A stretch of 6,260 nucleotides of DNA from an uncultured Clostridia bacterium (GTDB lineage Bacteria; Bacillota; Clostridia; Christensenellales; CAG-314), in NCBI GenBank assembly GCA_937875645.1, contig CALLXO010000091.1, forward strand, positions 1 to 6,260, given 5' to 3'. Within the stretch, counting starts at the first letter, position 1; each line of letters begins with the position of its first letter. Below the pieces are notes generated by a model. It did not search any database. It was given only the letters and a program-made list of their open reading frames with translations, and had not been told where the DNA came from. Below are positions 5,885 to 6,260 of this stretch, piece after piece. Both the position numbers and the translations under genes were made by a program.

Positions 5885-6260
5885 AAAAACAAAAGTATAC
5901 GCCGTCTGCCAAACAGCAGTCCGCCGCCCCCGCCCATAAACAGCGCGAATATCAGAATTGCCAGCAAAATTCCGAATGGGCTGCCGCCTTTTTCTTCTTC
6001 AGGCTGTACTTCATATCCGTTTAGTCCTTCCAGCCCATATTCCTCCATGACGACCGATAGAACTGCCTTATACAGCTCATGTGTACCAGAATCAAACTCC
6101 TTGTTCTTATAATCCGGTAAGGCAAACTGGTCGATGATTCGTCCAACTTTTGCATCATTGAGTGCGCCTTCGAGCCCTCGTCCAACGGCCACATACACTT
6201 GACCTTCATTAGGGCAAAGCAGGATCAGTACGCCATTATTTTTTTCCTTGTCCCCGATAC
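5881..6260 (-). CDS. YgcG/TPM-domain membrane protein fragment (5' partial, 3' end probably replaced)
   Basis: The frame is open from the right edge (first full codon at 6258) and gives 125 residues. The first 80 or so match the C-terminal part of a TPM domain (YgcG, Psb32/MOLO-1 superfamily): G-D-K-E-K-N-N-G-V-L-I-L (2-13), V-A-V-G-R-G-L-E-G-A-L (23-33), then G-R-I-I-D and a Leu/Val-rich helix. After an acidic linker comes a transmembrane segment at about 94-108 and a Gly5 run, as in YgcG proteins, which usually end in a long Gly/Ser/Phe-rich tail. Here that tail is replaced by L-L-F-G-R-R-R-I-L-L-F-F and a stop at 5881, which is simply the adjacent Flg_new DNA read in the wrong frame. The bacterial role of the family is unclear. 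Leucine codons are mostly CTG/CTC and GC is about 48% by hand count, unlike the genes to the left. Confidence 0.8.
   Translation of the reverse strand, partial: IGDKEKNNGVLILLCPNEGQVYVAVGRGLEGALNDAKVGRIIDQFALPDYKNKEFDSGTHELYKAVLSVVMEEYGLEGLNGYEVQPEEEKGGSPFGILLAILIFALFMGGGGGLLFGRRRILLFF
5918..5935. other. Junction between two unrelated truncated genes
   Basis: On the - strand, YgcG-like coding continues through a GGC-rich run (5935-5921). From 5920 downward the sequence matches the end of an Flg_new repeat (T-A-V-W-Q) in another frame. Base and codon usage change at the same point. Both genes are interrupted: YgcG loses its tail, and the LRR protein loses its signal peptide and first repeat(s). 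It could be a recombination or deletion scar or an assembly join; the sequence alone cannot separate these. Confidence 0.6.

Overview
The window looks like a low-GC Gram-positive chromosome, most likely an uncultured Clostridia-type Bacillota. The signs are AT-rich intergenic DNA, strong sigma-A-like promoters (TTGACA/TATACT, TTGACT/TATAAT), purine-rich Shine-Dalgarno sites, a TTG start, and a BspA-type leucine-rich-repeat protein with Listeria-Bacteroides (Flg_new) repeats. This placement is inferred; no taxonomic marker gene is present.

Left to right: (i) the 3' part of a + strand gene for a large polytopic membrane protein, probably the membrane half of an alpha/beta-hydrolase fusion (2-1186). 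(ii) A bidirectional terminator (1212-1244) and a short 15-bp tandem repeat. (iii) A - strand PlsC-like acyltransferase (1331-2158), divergent from (iv) a + strand Sfp-type phosphopantetheinyl transferase (2306-3052), with a legible promoter for each in the gap between them. (v) tRNA-Arg(ACG) with its own promoter and a strong terminator (3117-3305). (vi) A long - strand surface-type Flg_new/LRR_5 protein lacking its N-terminus (3326-5884, homologous sequence reaching about 5920). (vii) A - strand fragment of a YgcG/TPM-domain membrane protein (5881-6260) that runs off the window.

The two lipid- and carrier-related genes (acyltransferase and PPTase) share a divergent control region, and both could feed membrane or acyl-carrier metabolism, but no single pathway is shown. 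The rest are independent transcription units. No mobile element, CRISPR array, toxin-antitoxin pair or defence island is visible.

The most notable point is the right end. Around 5918-5924, within a GGC-rich run, a YgcG reading frame of roughly 48% GC (hand count) gives way abruptly to the middle of an Flg_new repeat protein in another frame and of lower GC. Both genes are broken there. This is either a real deletion or recombination scar or a chimeric assembly join. I see no convincing new multi-gene system in this window.
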